Source: Latrodectus hesperus (taxonomy: Eukaryota; Arthropoda; Arachnida; Araneae; Theridiidae). From it: a stretch of DNA of 64,000 nucleotides. Position 1 is the first letter of the stretch. Each line of letters opens with the position of its first letter. Under the pieces are notes generated by a model. That model did no database searches. It saw only the letters and a program-made list of their open reading frames with translations, and was not told where the DNA came from. Below are positions 12,512-25,023 of this stretch, in pieces. A program made the position numbers and the translations under genes. Location: contig CM075858.1 in NCBI GenBank assembly GCA_037975125.1, positions 64,890,140-64,954,139 on the forward strand, in the 5' to 3' direction.

Positions 12512-14692
12512 GAAAAAGAGAAATTAGCTATTCTTAGTGATGTGAATTAAATAATTTTCAGCGAAAAATGTTAATAGCTACACTGCTGAAAAAAAATTCC
12601 AATTTTAACTATACACACATATATATAACAGTATGGTGGAAATATTTAAAAAAATATTATTTATTGATACAATTTACAATAAATTTGAAAAATATTAAAA
12701 TGAGATGAAGAGTTAAAAAATTTTTTAAGCAATTTTATACACCTTTATAAGTTTGTTTTAAGTTTCCATTATAATAGAAAATTAAATACGTTTAATAATT
12801 TCATCAAAAATTTCTGGAATCATTTTATTTCAAGCTTGGATTTGTATGGTTCTAATGGAAAAAAGCCGTATTTTAGTAAGTGGTATAAAAGTTTGAATTA
12901 TTAATAATTAATGTATTCTGTACATATCATACATACGAATACATATTACATATATTTTTTTAAAAAATTGCAAACTGTTAAATAGAGGTGGTGCAAAAAA
13001 GTATTAGTTTATGTATCATAAAAGCTTCAATTTTTTAAATAATTTTGTAATAATAATAAGCTATAATCCCCTTTAAAAATAAGTTGCAAGCTATTTTAAA
13101 ATCTATGTAACCATGTGAAAAAAGATGATTTTGATACATCAGTAGATATTTACATAGATATTTACAAAGTAATTTGATGCCTCACAAAAATCCATTTTAA
13201 TAGAAATCATGTACTTTTAATTATTTGAGTAAATATTTAATAAATAAAATTATATAACAATTGAATTAAATATGAGAATTAAATAATATAGATAATTTAA
13301 TACTATAAATAATTACATAAAAATTGAAAAAAGTCACTTTTTAATAGTGTTTTATAAATGTCTGCAGGAAATTAAATAAAAATTAACTATTCACTGATAT
13401 TTTCTTCCATAAAATTATAAACTACTATGAGTTTATGACCTAATATGAAATAAAATAATTTGATGTTGCATATTAAGTTGATAAAAACATCAGTAATATG
13501 ACTAATGTGTAATAAAATAATTTGATAGTAATGAGTAGGCATATAGAGAGTATCACTTCAACTTCGTTGGGGAACCATTTTTACACATTGTTATGGACTA
13601 TATATTGTTTGTAGATTTTTATGTTGTTGTAGATTGTAAATTATTTAGCTAGATAATAATCGTTTAGCAATGTAGTGTCGAAAATAATTCATGCGTAATG
13701 ACATCATGGGAATTCAGTCTTAAAAACTCTTGTAATAATTAATGAAATAAATAGCCCTTTTTTTAATAATTAGTATTCACATTTTGTCTTGCCAACATTA
13801 TGTCGAAATCAAATGTTTTCTAATTTTTTTGTTGATAGAAACTATTGATGAAATTTTAGAAATATATATACTTCGTAACTCTGTTTGTTGCCGAAAATTT
13901 AGCAGTTTAAATAAAGCTACATGAAATGAAAGGAAACTTATAGGCTTGAAATATAGGTTGTATTCCCTTTAGAAATTTTGGTTGAATTTTGAAATGAAAT
14001 ATAGTCTGTGTTTTAATATAGCCAGACTTAAATGCAGTCAAAGTTAACCAGGACTTGGTTGTACACAAAAATTAATAAAAAAACTTTAATAATTTTTGAC
14101 AGTAATTAAGAGAGCAATTTTTAATTACAATTAAAAGTTAATATCACTTACAGTTAGTTTTTGACTGTAATTAAGGTTTTTTTGAACTCACTGAAAAATT
14201 GTTTATGATGCACTTCAGGTATTATTGCGTGCTTCAAAAATGGATATTATTAGTCCACTCGCTACGCTTAAAATTATTACCTATCAGCAACCTCTAGAGG
14301 GAATATTAAATATATACGACACATTTTCCGTCCTTTTTTTACATTCCTATCGAGTATCTTTTTTCTTAAAATTAGACTATATTTGTTACTATATTTCTAT
14401 TTTCAAAATATATCATTTTAGCTTATTGAAACGAAGATATTTTTGTTTTTTCCAATACGCTACTGATCGGAAATACTTTTTAATGTGAATGAAAAGAGTC
14501 TTAACTTTAACATTAAGTAATCTCGAAACTAAATGATATTTTAAAGAGCTTTCTTTTTAATTGATTAAGATAAGGCATTCTTATATTTCGTGATGCAAAA
14601 CAGTATTTTGCACCGCAAAACTATACTATGAAGGTAAATAAGTAGTAAATATCCTTAAAATTGGTAAGTGTCTTTATTTTTAAAATTCGCAA
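12512..14692. other. Gene-free AT-rich DNA upstream of the NCKX exon
   Basis: No exon, RNA gene or recognisable transposon was seen. An 87-codon open frame at 14225-14488 (plus) has no family features and an AT-driven composition. The phrase TTTTTGACTGTAATTAAG is repeated with one change near 14094 and 14159. Confidence 0.6.
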
Positions 14693-14694
14693 TA

Positions 14695-14716
14695 CAGGTA
14701 ACCCTCCTATAACACG
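14695..14716 (+). repeat. Left terminal inverted repeat of the Tigger element
   Basis: 22 bp that match the inverse of 16036-16057 with one difference at position 4 (G versus C). It contains the CCTATAACACG motif that recurs subterminally. Confidence 0.93.
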
Positions 14717-14941
14717 ATTCGTAAATTGCGGGAAAATTCCTACAACACGTCATCCTATAACACGGTTTTGTTCCAATGTTAGGACTTGTTATCGGTCGGT
14801 GGAAACATGTTCACTCCTTACTTCTTTAGATTAAGAACAGTAATATTAAGAACAGTTTTTCCACATTAAAATCCTTTTTAAAATTTATTACGGAAGAAAA
14901 TATTACTTTGAAATGTATTAAACAAATAAAACAAACGTATC

Positions 14942-14984
14942 AACTAGATAACGTAATGCAAACTAACTAGAAAACTAGATAACG
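14942..14984. repeat. Short duplication at the transposase deletion junction
   Basis: AACTAGATAACG occurs at 14942-14953 and again at 14973-14984, where it encodes the LDN of the catalytic motif. Recognisable coding begins at the second copy. The duplication may mark the repair event that joined the left end to the truncated gene. Confidence 0.5.
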
Positions 14985-15818
14985 CTCCATGCCACTCACA
15001 AGATTTGACTCATCCCAACGTCAGAATAGTGTTCATACCACATAACACTACTTTGTTGTTCCAACCATTGGATCAAGATATTATTTATACCTTTAAAACG
15101 TATTATATAAGAAGATCCTTACAGTGGATTTTAGACGCAACCGATTCGGAATCAATTAGAGTAATGGAAGCTTGGAAGAAATTTCAATCAAGCACTTTAT
15201 CGAAATCATATCTTTGTCGCTGAAAGAAATAAAAACATCAACCTTAAATCCGTGTAGGAAGAAGATATGGCCCTCTTCAGTTGAAACAGAAAACATGCGT
15301 GAAACATCAGAAAACGAAATTGGTGCCATATTAAAAGTCGCTAAATCAATCGGAGGCAAAGGTTTTGTGGATATGGCTACTGAAGACATTCAAGAATTAT
15401 TAGTGGAAGAAGAAGTTGACGAAGCGGATTTGATGGAAATGGCATCCCTGAATGGAAATCAAATTGATTTTGAGGACGCTAGCTCTGATGAAGATTGTGC
15501 AGTTAAGAATTTAACATTAAAAGAATTACAAGAAAGCCTATGCTTAGCGGAAAATCTCGGTCATTTTTCTTGAAAACAGACCCTTCCACGGAAAGAAGTC
15601 GAAAATTCAAAAGGGAGCTGCAAAACTGTTTAACTCCATACCGCGAAATTTACAATGACCTAGTAAGAACTAGTCAGCAAAGTTCGATTACAGATTTTTT
15701 TAAGAGGGGAAAACATACAAAAACTTTAAATAGAGAAAAAAGTTTTGAAAGTGAAGGCGATATCGTTCCACCCAAAAAACGTTCTCGGTTGATTGTACTG
15801 AGTAGTGACGACGAATAA
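14972..15818 (+). pseudogene. Tigger transposase, C-terminal remnant, frameshifted
   Basis: Homology starts around 14975 with LDNAPCHSQDLTHPNV, which carries the second catalytic Asp (codon 14978-14980), and continues to the FIPHNTT and QPLDQ motifs with the third Asp at 15071-15073. Thirty residues lie between, the DD30D spacing of pogo/Tigger enzymes. The frame shifts near 15175-15185 into one encoding the KKIWPSSVE region and an acidic stretch, and again near 15540-15575 into the tail. The tail has a PIP-box, QSSITDFF (15678-15701), and a basic PPKKRSR likely nuclear signal, and ends SSDDE at a TAA. The CENP-B type DNA-binding domains and first catalytic Asp are absent. It is not functional. 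Confidence 0.9.
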
Positions 15819-16035
15819 ATTCATTAAATTAGGGTTGCGTTAGATTAAAATATTTTTTTCTTACTTTGTGTTGGATATACATTTATTATTTAATAAAAAT
15901 TAAGTTGTTTATGTCGAATTAAAAAAAATATTTGTTTTTAATAAGCTTTTGGAACGTAACCCCCTTTTTGTACTAGTTCTGGGTCTCATACAACACGATT
16001 TCACACAACACGGCATTTTCTAGGAACCTAACTAC

Positions 16036-16057
16036 CGTGTTATAGGAGGGTTAGCTG
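16036..16057 (-). repeat. Right terminal inverted repeat of the Tigger element
   Basis: Ends in ...GGGTTAGCTG followed by TA. Inverse of the left end with one mismatch. A short TATATATA tract follows immediately. Confidence 0.93.
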
Positions 16058-16059
16058 TA

Positions 16060-17350
16060 TATATATACTTCCCGAAAAACTAGGTAAATATTTTTTTTTA
16101 CCAAAATCTTCTATTCTAACCTACAAATCGTCCTTACTTTATTTACCTCCTCTTATTGTTTTTAAATAGAGGTTTCTATTGGCGACATCGCTGTGGCAAG
16201 CATATATTCATTTCAAAACCCACCATTTGCCAAATGCACGTAAATTCCTGGTCTTACTTTATCCTCCCTTTTGCGAAAGAGATCGAATCTCTTGGGGGGC
16301 AAGGGCGTTTCCTTTTTGGAGGAGTAATGAAGAAAAAAGACAAGGTAAAGAAAAAAGAAACTAAAACCATTGCATGCACTATCGGAGTAATTCATTTAAC
16401 ACTGCACCTCAGACCATCAGTCTTAATTTTTTTCCTTTTGCTATGAAGCGATTTCGCATAAAAATCTTTTACTCATTCGCATAGGTCAAGGCGGATATTT
16501 CGAATAACACGATCGAAATAAATGTAATCATGGTTACACGAGGAAGACATTAATTATATTGATTCGTCAAAGAAAGGAATATTGATGAAATGCAAGGGCT
16601 GTCATTAAGAGGGAAAGTTAAAACGCAGCTGGTATTAAATAAATTGGCCAACGGATTGGATATGAGTTTAATATTTGACATCATAACAGACGCTTTAATA
16701 GATGTGTTGCGACAACGGAAGCCATTCAGGATTGTAATTACTGAGTGACAAAATCATTAAATGAAGAAGATTGCTGGAGATATTAAGAACTAGATTAAAG
16801 ACCTGATAAAATTCCTGAAAGACGTATTGCATAACTTAATATACTATATTAAAAGCGAAATTTTGCTAATTTTTAGAAATATTTATTGGTTTTATCACCA
16901 AATAAATTGTTTTGGAAAAATCACTTCGATAAATGTTATAGACTGTATTCGTTTGTTACTTTATTGAGGAAGATAATATAGGTTGAGAAAAAAATGATAT
17001 TTACAAGAACCAATAAAGCAGAACTGATTTGTTTTGAATGCCAGTTTACAGTCACAGGAGAGCAAATTCGATGAAAAATAAGTCTCGAAATTTTTAAAAT
17101 AAATAATGACAAAAGTTTTAAAATATATTTCAAACCATTATTGACAATTACTCCTCAGCAGGAATTAAACCAACTAATTTTTGAATTAAACATTCTAGCG
17201 ACAACCATTTAGCGACTATGCTGATCAACTTTGCAACCCGAATTTCACAAAAAATTACAATATGATGTAATAATTTTTATTTCTGATTCACGGCTACTAC
17301 AAAGATATTCCATCTATTTGAGCAGTACAATGGACGGACCTGATAACAAC
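16060..17350. other. Gene-free interval with a GC-elevated island (16150-16460)
   Basis: The island has a CTATTGGCG (inverted CCAAT) at its left and a purine-rich GAAGAAAAAAGACAAGG stretch at its right. Open frames of up to 96 codons run through it on both strands, but none shows a domain, and overlapping frames on opposite strands argue against coding. The rest is AT-rich with nothing recognised. Confidence 0.4.
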
Positions 17351-17570
17351 TTATATAGTGGGCCACCCAGGGGGTGGGTATTCACAGTTTAGAAGCGGGG
17401 ACCAAGCAGATAAAGCTACAGATTTGGCATGTCTCTCTCAGAAGTATCACTTCATATTGAGGCCACTGCGACCACAATATATTTTACGTATTTCAGTTGA
17501 CATTAGTGAACACGTTGGATCTTCATTCTTGTTGGGATTCGAACCCATTCCCTTCCGATAACGAGAGTAA
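17351..17570 (-). repeat. SINE-like dispersed repeat, copy A
   Basis: Clearly related to 30056-30300: both share, in order, TTATATARTGGGC, GACCAAGCAG, CTCAGARGTATC, TGCGACCAC, an AACACG-TGGATCTT block and CGAGAGTAAA. On the minus strand both carry a pol III B-box, here GGGTTCGAATCCC (17534-17546), so a tRNA-derived SINE read on minus is likely, with its head at the high-coordinate side. No A box is convincing. A 67-codon plus-strand frame in it is incidental. Confidence 0.7.
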
Positions 17571-18279
17571 AACTAGAATAATTTAATATACGAAACTATT
17601 CTAGTTTTCTTTTCCTACAGGAGAAATAAAGGACAAACCTCAGCCCCATATGACATAAAGTAAAGATGAGAATTTAATCTAAAATGTATTGATTAAAAAA
17701 TCCCCACTATGTATCTCTTAATAGGTTAAGAAACTAGCTTATATTTGTCATAATAAGCAGTTATTATAACATCTATTTGAAGAAATATAAATTAGAAATA
17801 TGTATTCCAAAAGGAGCTAGTTGTAGTAAGAATTTTTTTCCTATTATCATAGAAGACTATCCCATTTTATAATTTTGCTTTACTTTAAAAATAATTTTTG
17901 TGAGGCACAAAACGTAATTCCAGTATCTATTATTCTATAAAAATTAATAAAAATTTAGAACGAAAGATTGTGATACTAATTTTATTGCTGGTAAAATCGG
18001 ACTTTATTCTATAACGGAAGGGGGAAAATGTATTTGCAAAAATGACTAGTACACGGCTCGTACATAGTAAATAAAAGAGACTTAGACAAATTTGATAATG
18101 TCATAAAATGATGATGATAATTAGGAAGAAATCAATGGATTTTATTTAAGCAAAAAGAATTTTAAAATATGCCACACGTTATGCCCGTATTACCGTACAA
18201 TACAGACTAATAAAGAGGAATTATATCAGTCTAACTACTGATACCTGATTTTCTGAATGGATTCCATCGACGATCTACA
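17571..18279. other. Gene-free interval
   Basis: AT-rich DNA. No coding, repeat or RNA feature supported. Confidence 0.6.
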
Positions 18280-19420
18280 AAATCACACAATTCTATTCTC
18301 TACTTGTAGTGTAGTACCTTTATTTTTAATCAAGAAATTTTATCCAAAATTTGCATTTAAAACAATGTTTAAGCCACAAGATTTATATATGGATAACTGA
18401 ATGGGAACCATAATAGGTATGATATTGACCACACGTATATCATGCCTGGATGGCCTTCATCTACACTTCTAAATGGTCTTTTTGTTCTTCATTTTTAAGG
18501 TAACCTTCATTTTTAGTCAAAATATTTTTAGTCAAAGAATTTCATATCGAGTAAAGGTGGTTAAAGCATTCATTTGATTACACAATATGGGATAAGGGAG
18601 GAAAATAGTAATATATCTAGTAACTAATGGAAACTTGTTTTATACAAAGTATTATAAGACTAGCTGCTATTGTACCATCTAAGCTCTAAAAAATAGTATC
18701 GTTGTGCTCTGACTGCACAATTATCTCCATTTTCATTCAAAAATTCGTATTTTTGAATGAAAATGCAGATAATTGCGCAGACATTTTAAGGTAAACTTCA
18801 ATTTTACTCAAAAATTTTATATAGGGAAACAGTGTTTAAAACATTAATTTGACTACGCAATGTGGGGTAAAAGAGGAAATTGGTAATAAATCTGGCAACT
18901 AATAACAACTTGTTTTATACAAAATATTAAAAGGCTAGCTGCTACTCTATAACCTGCGCCCTAAAAAAATATGACTTTCATGATCTGTCTGCACAATTAT
19001 CTGTATTTTCATTTAAAAACTCGTGTTTAATGAAAAAGTGCTTAAAATATGAAATTGATCGCATGTATAACAACTGAAGGTAGACGTAACTCTTATGACA
19101 TATTGCAGCAATTAATTGGTTAACCGCATGCAAATTTCCATTATTATTCTGTACAATAATCTCTACTTTCATTAAACAAATTTTATTTGATGAAAAAGTG
19201 CTTAAAATAAGAATTTGTTTGTAAGATAATGGATGACTAAGGGAAATCGAAATTTCTAAAATAAATGAGAGCAGCTTACCTGGGTGACTTATTCATACAC
19301 TCTGAATTATTATTCATTATGTGTACAATTATTCTTATTTCCTTTCAAGGAATTTCATTTTGTGAAAATATATTTAAAACATGGAATTTGACCACATGGT
19401 GTGAGATTACTAGCTGAAGT
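18280..19420. repeat. Diverged tandem array, unit about 160-280 bp
   Basis: Units share ACAATTATCT..ATTTTCATT..AAAATTTTATTT..GATGAAAAAGTGCTTAAAA..GAATTTGACCACAT..AGCTGCTA. The anchor ACAATTATCT (or close variants) falls at 18716, 18993, 19153 and 19325, and an earlier degraded copy begins near 18283. Blocks such as CTTGTTTTATACAAA followed by CTAGCTGCTA recur at about 18633 and 18910. No coding signal; an old satellite or segmental duplication series. Confidence 0.6.
18715..18778. repeat. Hairpin with 29-bp arms inside the array
   Basis: 18715-18743 pairs with 18750-18778 (GCACAATTATCT... against ...AGATAATTGCGC) with few mismatches and a 6-nt loop. It looks like an inverted duplication of one array unit's start rather than an independent gene. 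Confidence 0.75.
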
Positions 19421-22400
19421 TATACTATTTGTTCATACACAATTGTGAAAAATTGCAACAATTTGGATAAAGTCAATTTGTTCCCTGTCTGCGAAATATT
19501 TTATTTTAAAGAGAATTTCTGTTTCTAAAATATCAATATAAGTATATAAAAAAAGTTTTTTTTTTAAAATTTAACATATGATCATGTTGCACTAATTGTG
19601 GTTTAAATGCTTTTATCAAAAATGAGACGACAAGAATAATGAGAAATTGGTATGAAATACTGTACATCAATTTTTAAAGATAAACGTTCTGGAAGTCGTG
19701 AATCAGATCAATGTTTAAAATTACCAACATTTTTATCAGTAACAGAAAATGACCAATCATTAAATAACAAGTACATCGAAGAATTTATATAATTCTTCAA
19801 AGTTATTTTCAACAATTATCGATCCTTTCTTAATTCAACAGTTTATCTATTATTTAAGATAAATACTTTTGGTGCTACGATCTTTACTAATGCTTAAAAA
19901 TACTTGTTTTACATCATTATTAGACAGCAACTAATAGCTAGACAATAAGAACATCGTTTAAATTGTATAATTTACTGATTATTTAATGCTCTTGGTATGA
20001 AGGTCCTTCATTAATCACATTTAAAAAAACATTAATATTAAACTAATATTTAGCTAACTAGCACATTGAATAAATTATGAAAAATATAATTTATCGATAT
20101 CAATTTTCTTTACATTCATAGTCTTTGATGATTTTGCTTAAAAGTAAATATTTTACTTCATTATATAACAATTAATGGCAATAGGAGGAGGCTTCAAAAT
20201 TATAAAATTATAAATAACGTTCATTTAAATATTCGAAAGAAACCGTTGATAGGTTAAGGTATATGGAAAAAGTTTTAAAAGTTGAATACATAGTTGAAAA
20301 TCTTAAAGTTAGAAGTATTTGAATTTCTTAAATTAATAATCATATCTCGAACAATCTTAATGAATTATGAGTAACCTCTGAATTCTCCCTTAAGGCGAAA
20401 AATTGAAATAAAGACACTATACACATTAAGAAAATAAAAGTAATGATAGATTGCCATGTTAAACCATTTTTATTTAATCATCATTAAGAAGTACTGCATT
20501 ACACCACTATAGTTTTTTACACTGAACAAACTACTGGAAAAATACAACCACTGGAATCATGATTTTATATAATTCTACATCCTATTAATCATACTTCTCT
20601 ATCCCAGTACACATATTATCACATAATAAAAAGAAACATTTTAGATTTTGCGTATAAATTTTAGATCATTTATGAAATTGTCAATTTATAAAAATTCATA
20701 AGAAGATATTTTTATTTTTAGATGGAATTAGATTTCCTTACTTCAGTTTTTCGCCAATTTTTTAATTCAATTACAAATTTATTAAAAAATATCTCTGAAC
20801 ATAAATGCTTATTTCTATCATACTGACCTAAAAAAAATTAAAAGCACAAATTGATAAGCATTTTAAATTTAATTTAATATTTTTTAAGACAGATAGGGAA
20901 AGGATTATATATGTTCTCACAAATAACAATGTCTAAAATTTATTTTCGATTGCTTAAGTAAATAGGTTGCTAGGATTTCATTTACCGAGTAATATATTTA
21001 GTTAAATATTGTTTATATATAAACCATCAAGCTAGTGTAAAATACCAATATATTATGATTTTTCTCTATCATTATCCTTTATTATGTATTTCCTATCATG
21101 GAACAAATAAGTTTAAGATGGTAAGATTTATTTAACCATATCTTATTTATTTAGTTAATAGTCGTGTTCTGTAAGTCATTTGGAAAGACTACAAATGAAT
21201 ATTTTTCATAAATAAAATAAATATGATTTTTTATTCATATTATATGTATCTTTATTATGTTTTCATTTTAATTCAGCTTAGAATGATAAAATAACATTGG
21301 TATTTGATAATTCAAAATATTATAATGTTGGGATTTTTTTCATTGTTATTATTATTTATTAAATTTTCCAATTATCACATTATTCAACACATAAGTAAGA
21401 AATAAAATATTAGCCATTAAATAATTACTAAACGATAAATTAATGAATATATTAAATAATTGACTGATAATAAGTTAATTTAAACTACAGGAAATCTACA
21501 GGTTCTAGAATTTGAACTTGAAATAACACAAAAATATCTTTTCAAATAAAATATGAAAAATTTCCTCATCTTTTAGAAGGTTTCTTACAAATGTTATAAT
21601 ATGGTAAATTTAAAACTCATGCCGAGTACGTTAACTAGCCGTTGAAAATCAGCTAAAAAATGCACCATTTCATATGTTGTTACGGAAAGCATCTTCCTGT
21701 TTTTCTGGATATGAAATATGGTAAATTTTTTATTCGTGATGAGTAAAAAAAGGAAAAGAATCTTTAATATGGGATAAAACAGCACTCAAGTTGATGAGAA
21801 AATAAATACCTGGAAGTAACACACTCTTTGTTACCATGACAACCCGATGCCAACAAAATGTAATTTAAAGCATATAAGATCTGCATGAATAAGCTTACCC
21901 AAAAAATGACCACTTAATCTATTTTGTTGTTGTTTTTGGGTTGTATCGAAGATCTTATTAATGGTTATTTATTGATATCTAAGAAAGATTAACAACTACA
22001 ATATAAACAGATAATATTTTCATTACAATAAATGAATTTTTTAGAATTTATATAGATTCACTTGTGTTCTCATTTTGTAATTAATTTATTTATATTAAAT
22101 ATAATTAGTTTTGCACTGTAATTGATGCATACTACAAAAAAATATGTGGTTTATACATAAACAAATAATATTTTAATTAAAAATCCTTTGTTGAAAGTAA
22201 AATTAGCTTTAATAAATTTAGAATTTTGGTGGCAATAATCGGTCAAAGAATTGGAAAATTTTCTGTATGTAAGTCAAGATATATGAAATTTTCCATTCTT
22301 TGACCGATTCTAATTACATTAAATACTATTTAATATATATTTAATGTAATTTGTATATTAAAAATACTACTTCCACAAATTTAAATAACATACATTATAT

Positions 22401-23410
22401 TTAAAATTGCAGAATAAAAGTCAGATTTGTTAATTAAAATTTATAAAGTCAATTTACATATTAAGAAAACAATTAATAACGTTAAAGTTAGAAAAATGTA
22501 TGCAACATATTAAAAAAAAAACCAAAATAAATTTGCATCTTTGATTATGCTAGATACCTTTTCTTAAAATTGGATTTATATAATTAGAGTAATGAATTTA
22601 GACAAGTTTCAGATTTTATTACTTATATTCACAATATTATTACATCATTGCATTTAATACAAAATTATTTACTTATATAATATCTAAAGTTCATTATGGA
22701 TTAGGAAATGCTTATTTTCTTCAACCAAAATAAAAGTGAATAACTTTTTGAAATATCATTGATTAATTTTTATATTAATTTGTTTATTGTGGTTCTTATA
22801 ATTTAAAAAATAATTTTAAAATAGATTTAAGATTTTTATTTTTTAAAAAAACAGTTTCACCAATTTCAAAAATCTATTATTTAACCATCATGAAACATAA
22901 TTAATTTACACAATATCTAAACTTCATTAATAATAGAGAAATACTTATTTTTATTCAACCAAAAAAAGTGTTTCTGAAAGTAAATGTATTTCTCATGTTA
23001 TTTAATTATCAACGCTAATAAGCAAGTTGATAACTTATTAAAAAATATATAAGTCATTTCCTAATTTCGTTTCTTCTTTTTCGATTCTCTTTTTAAAAAT
23101 TCTTCTAATAAAATTCATTCAAATAAAATGTTACATCATGATTCTGCATAAGTTTCCATGTACTAAAAAGTACATGAATATTCATTTATGTTTTTAATAC
23201 ATATAGAGTTGTGAACATTGTAAGATGGTTGATGCTCAGAATATTTTAATTAAGTTTAACAGTTTAAATTATTTTTAATAAATCAAGTAAAAAATTTGTT
23301 ACACAAAATAATGTGAACTTTTTGTGAAGATTATTCACAAATACTAAATATAACTAGCGTAAAAATATAAAATTATAAAAAAATTTAAAAAGCAAAGAAA
23401 TTTATATCTA

Positions 23411-23412
<2 letters not shown>
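19421..23412. other. Gene-free AT-rich interval
   Basis: About 4 kb with no supported gene. It contains the hairpin at 22237 and a phrase ATATGGTAAATTT followed by CTCATGCCGAGTA or a similar GTGATGAGTA repeated near 21600 and 21717. Small open frames here are AT-driven. Confidence 0.6.
22237..22309. repeat. Hairpin with about 24-bp arms
   Basis: AATCGGTCAAAGAATTGG.. at 22237-22261 is matched inversely by 22286-22309 with a single one-base bulge. A second small dyad, TTACATTAAATA/TATTTAATGTAA, lies just right of it at 22313-22349. The two together may be the end of a foldback element. Confidence 0.75.
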
Positions 23413-23481
<69 letters not shown>

Positions 23482-23498
23482 GTATATATATATATATA
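23413..23498. repeat. (TA)n microsatellite with one CG interruption
   Basis: About 86 bp of TA repeat broken by CG at 23481-23482. Confidence 0.97.
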
Positions 23499-25020
23499 CA
23501 TTGAAATAGGAATATGTAAAACATTTTACATTTTAAGAGTTTTTAACTCGAAAATAAACATAGAAAATTAATGAATAAAGAAAATGTAAGTATTCTGATA
23601 AAATACATAATTTAGAATTTTTTGGTCTCATTTTATTGCAAAATATTTTTTTATTACTTTAAAAATTAGACGCATGTTTCATTTAGTTTTTTAAAGGTAA
23701 TTTAAAAGATTTCAACATGATTTTCTTCTGTTTTGAAGTGAAAAATTAAGAATCATTAATAAAGTTCTTTTTTTTCAGAAAAATATTTGATGGTTCTTTG
23801 ATGTTAAATAACGAACTTTATTCTCACATTTCCTTACTTTGGAAAATAAGGAATGGAAATTTTTTCAGTAGCATATTTAAAATCGAAAAATGCTACTTCT
23901 TTAATGTAACTTTTTAAAATAGCGTTTCATATTTCACATGTATTTCCATGAATATAAGAATTTATTTCTTTTTAGTATTATTATTGGAAACTTTCTTTCA
24001 GACTAGTTTTCAGTTTTCAAAGAAATAAAATAACTATTTATTCTTACTATTCTTTTTTTGCAAAATATTTTCTTTTAATTATTTCTTGAAAAATAACTTA
24101 AAAAATTTCAAAATACGATGTCAGAAATAAAAATATTTGATTATTATGTTACAAGAATTTTAAAATACATCATTATGCAAGATATTTTCAAATCAGTTTG
24201 TTTTTTCCCTGAAATGATGTAATTAAAGGAGTTTAAGATTCAAAAGAAAAATATATTTTGTCATGAAATTTTTTAAATTACATAAAAAATATGAATGTCA
24301 CCTACTATCTTCGAGTAAGAAAAAATTAATATTCAATGCAAATAAATATACAATACTAAAATTGATATTTTTATTCCTCAAGTTTCTAGTTAAAAATAAA
24401 TATCAAAACTTAAAACTTCAAATATTTTATTTTAAAATTATAATCTGTATAGGAACATAAATTTTAATAGAATTAGTGAAAATTAAATGTGTTTCTACAG
24501 ACAGAATCAAATCATTAATTATATCATCATAAGTAAATTAATTTTCCAAAGCATTATTATTTCCAATTTAGCTTTTCATATAATTATTATATCAAACATG
24601 ACCAGTCCTTTGAAGATCTTCCCATAGAGATCATTAATTTATCTTTAGAGAATCTTCATAGTGGGAAAATTTTAGATTCTTCAGAATCTATTCATCATCA
24701 GTCTCTTTTTCTAATTCCCATTGACTTATATTGCACTATAACGTCATTGAATAATTTTTAACGTTTTCATCAGCAACTCATATCAATATCGCAATCTAGT
24801 TATTTTATAAGTAAAAATGGCATAAAAATCGGTATCATTTTTATATTAATCATTTGATTTTTGATTCTAATACTCAGGAGCAATAAAGTTATTAGAAATG
24901 ATAATCAATCCTAAGTAAAAAAAATAGTTCTGAAGCTATAAGAATTTGTTTCCTGATAGAGATAGGATCTTTCTTTCTTGAAAAAGAAACATTTTTTGTT
25001 TTTCAGTCATTTATAATTCA
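23499..25020. other. Gene-free AT-rich interval
   Basis: Nothing recognised. A 65-codon Lys/Phe/Ile-rich frame at 24263-24460 reflects base composition. Confidence 0.6.
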
Positions 25021-25023
25021 TCA

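Larger units (their letters stand above)
14695..16057 (+). mobile_element. Internally deleted Tigger (pogo superfamily) DNA transposon
   Basis: The element is bounded by 22-bp terminal inverted repeats starting CAGGTAACCC (left) and CAGCTAACCC (right, read inward), identical except at one base, and by TA dinucleotides outside each end (14693-14694 and 16058-16059), the standard Tigger target duplication. Just inside the left end the phrase TCCTATAACACG recurs at 14705, 14738 (one change) and 14753. Related TCANACAACACG copies lie at 15986 and 16001, probably transposase-binding repeats. At 1363 bp it is much shorter than an intact Tigger of about 2.4 kb. The N-terminal DNA-binding half and the first part of the catalytic domain of the transposase are gone. 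It is non-autonomous today. Confidence 0.93.

Noticed and set aside
14225..14488. 87-codon plus-strand frame next to the Tigger element
   Set aside because: No transposase or other motif, and it lies outside the TIR-defined element.
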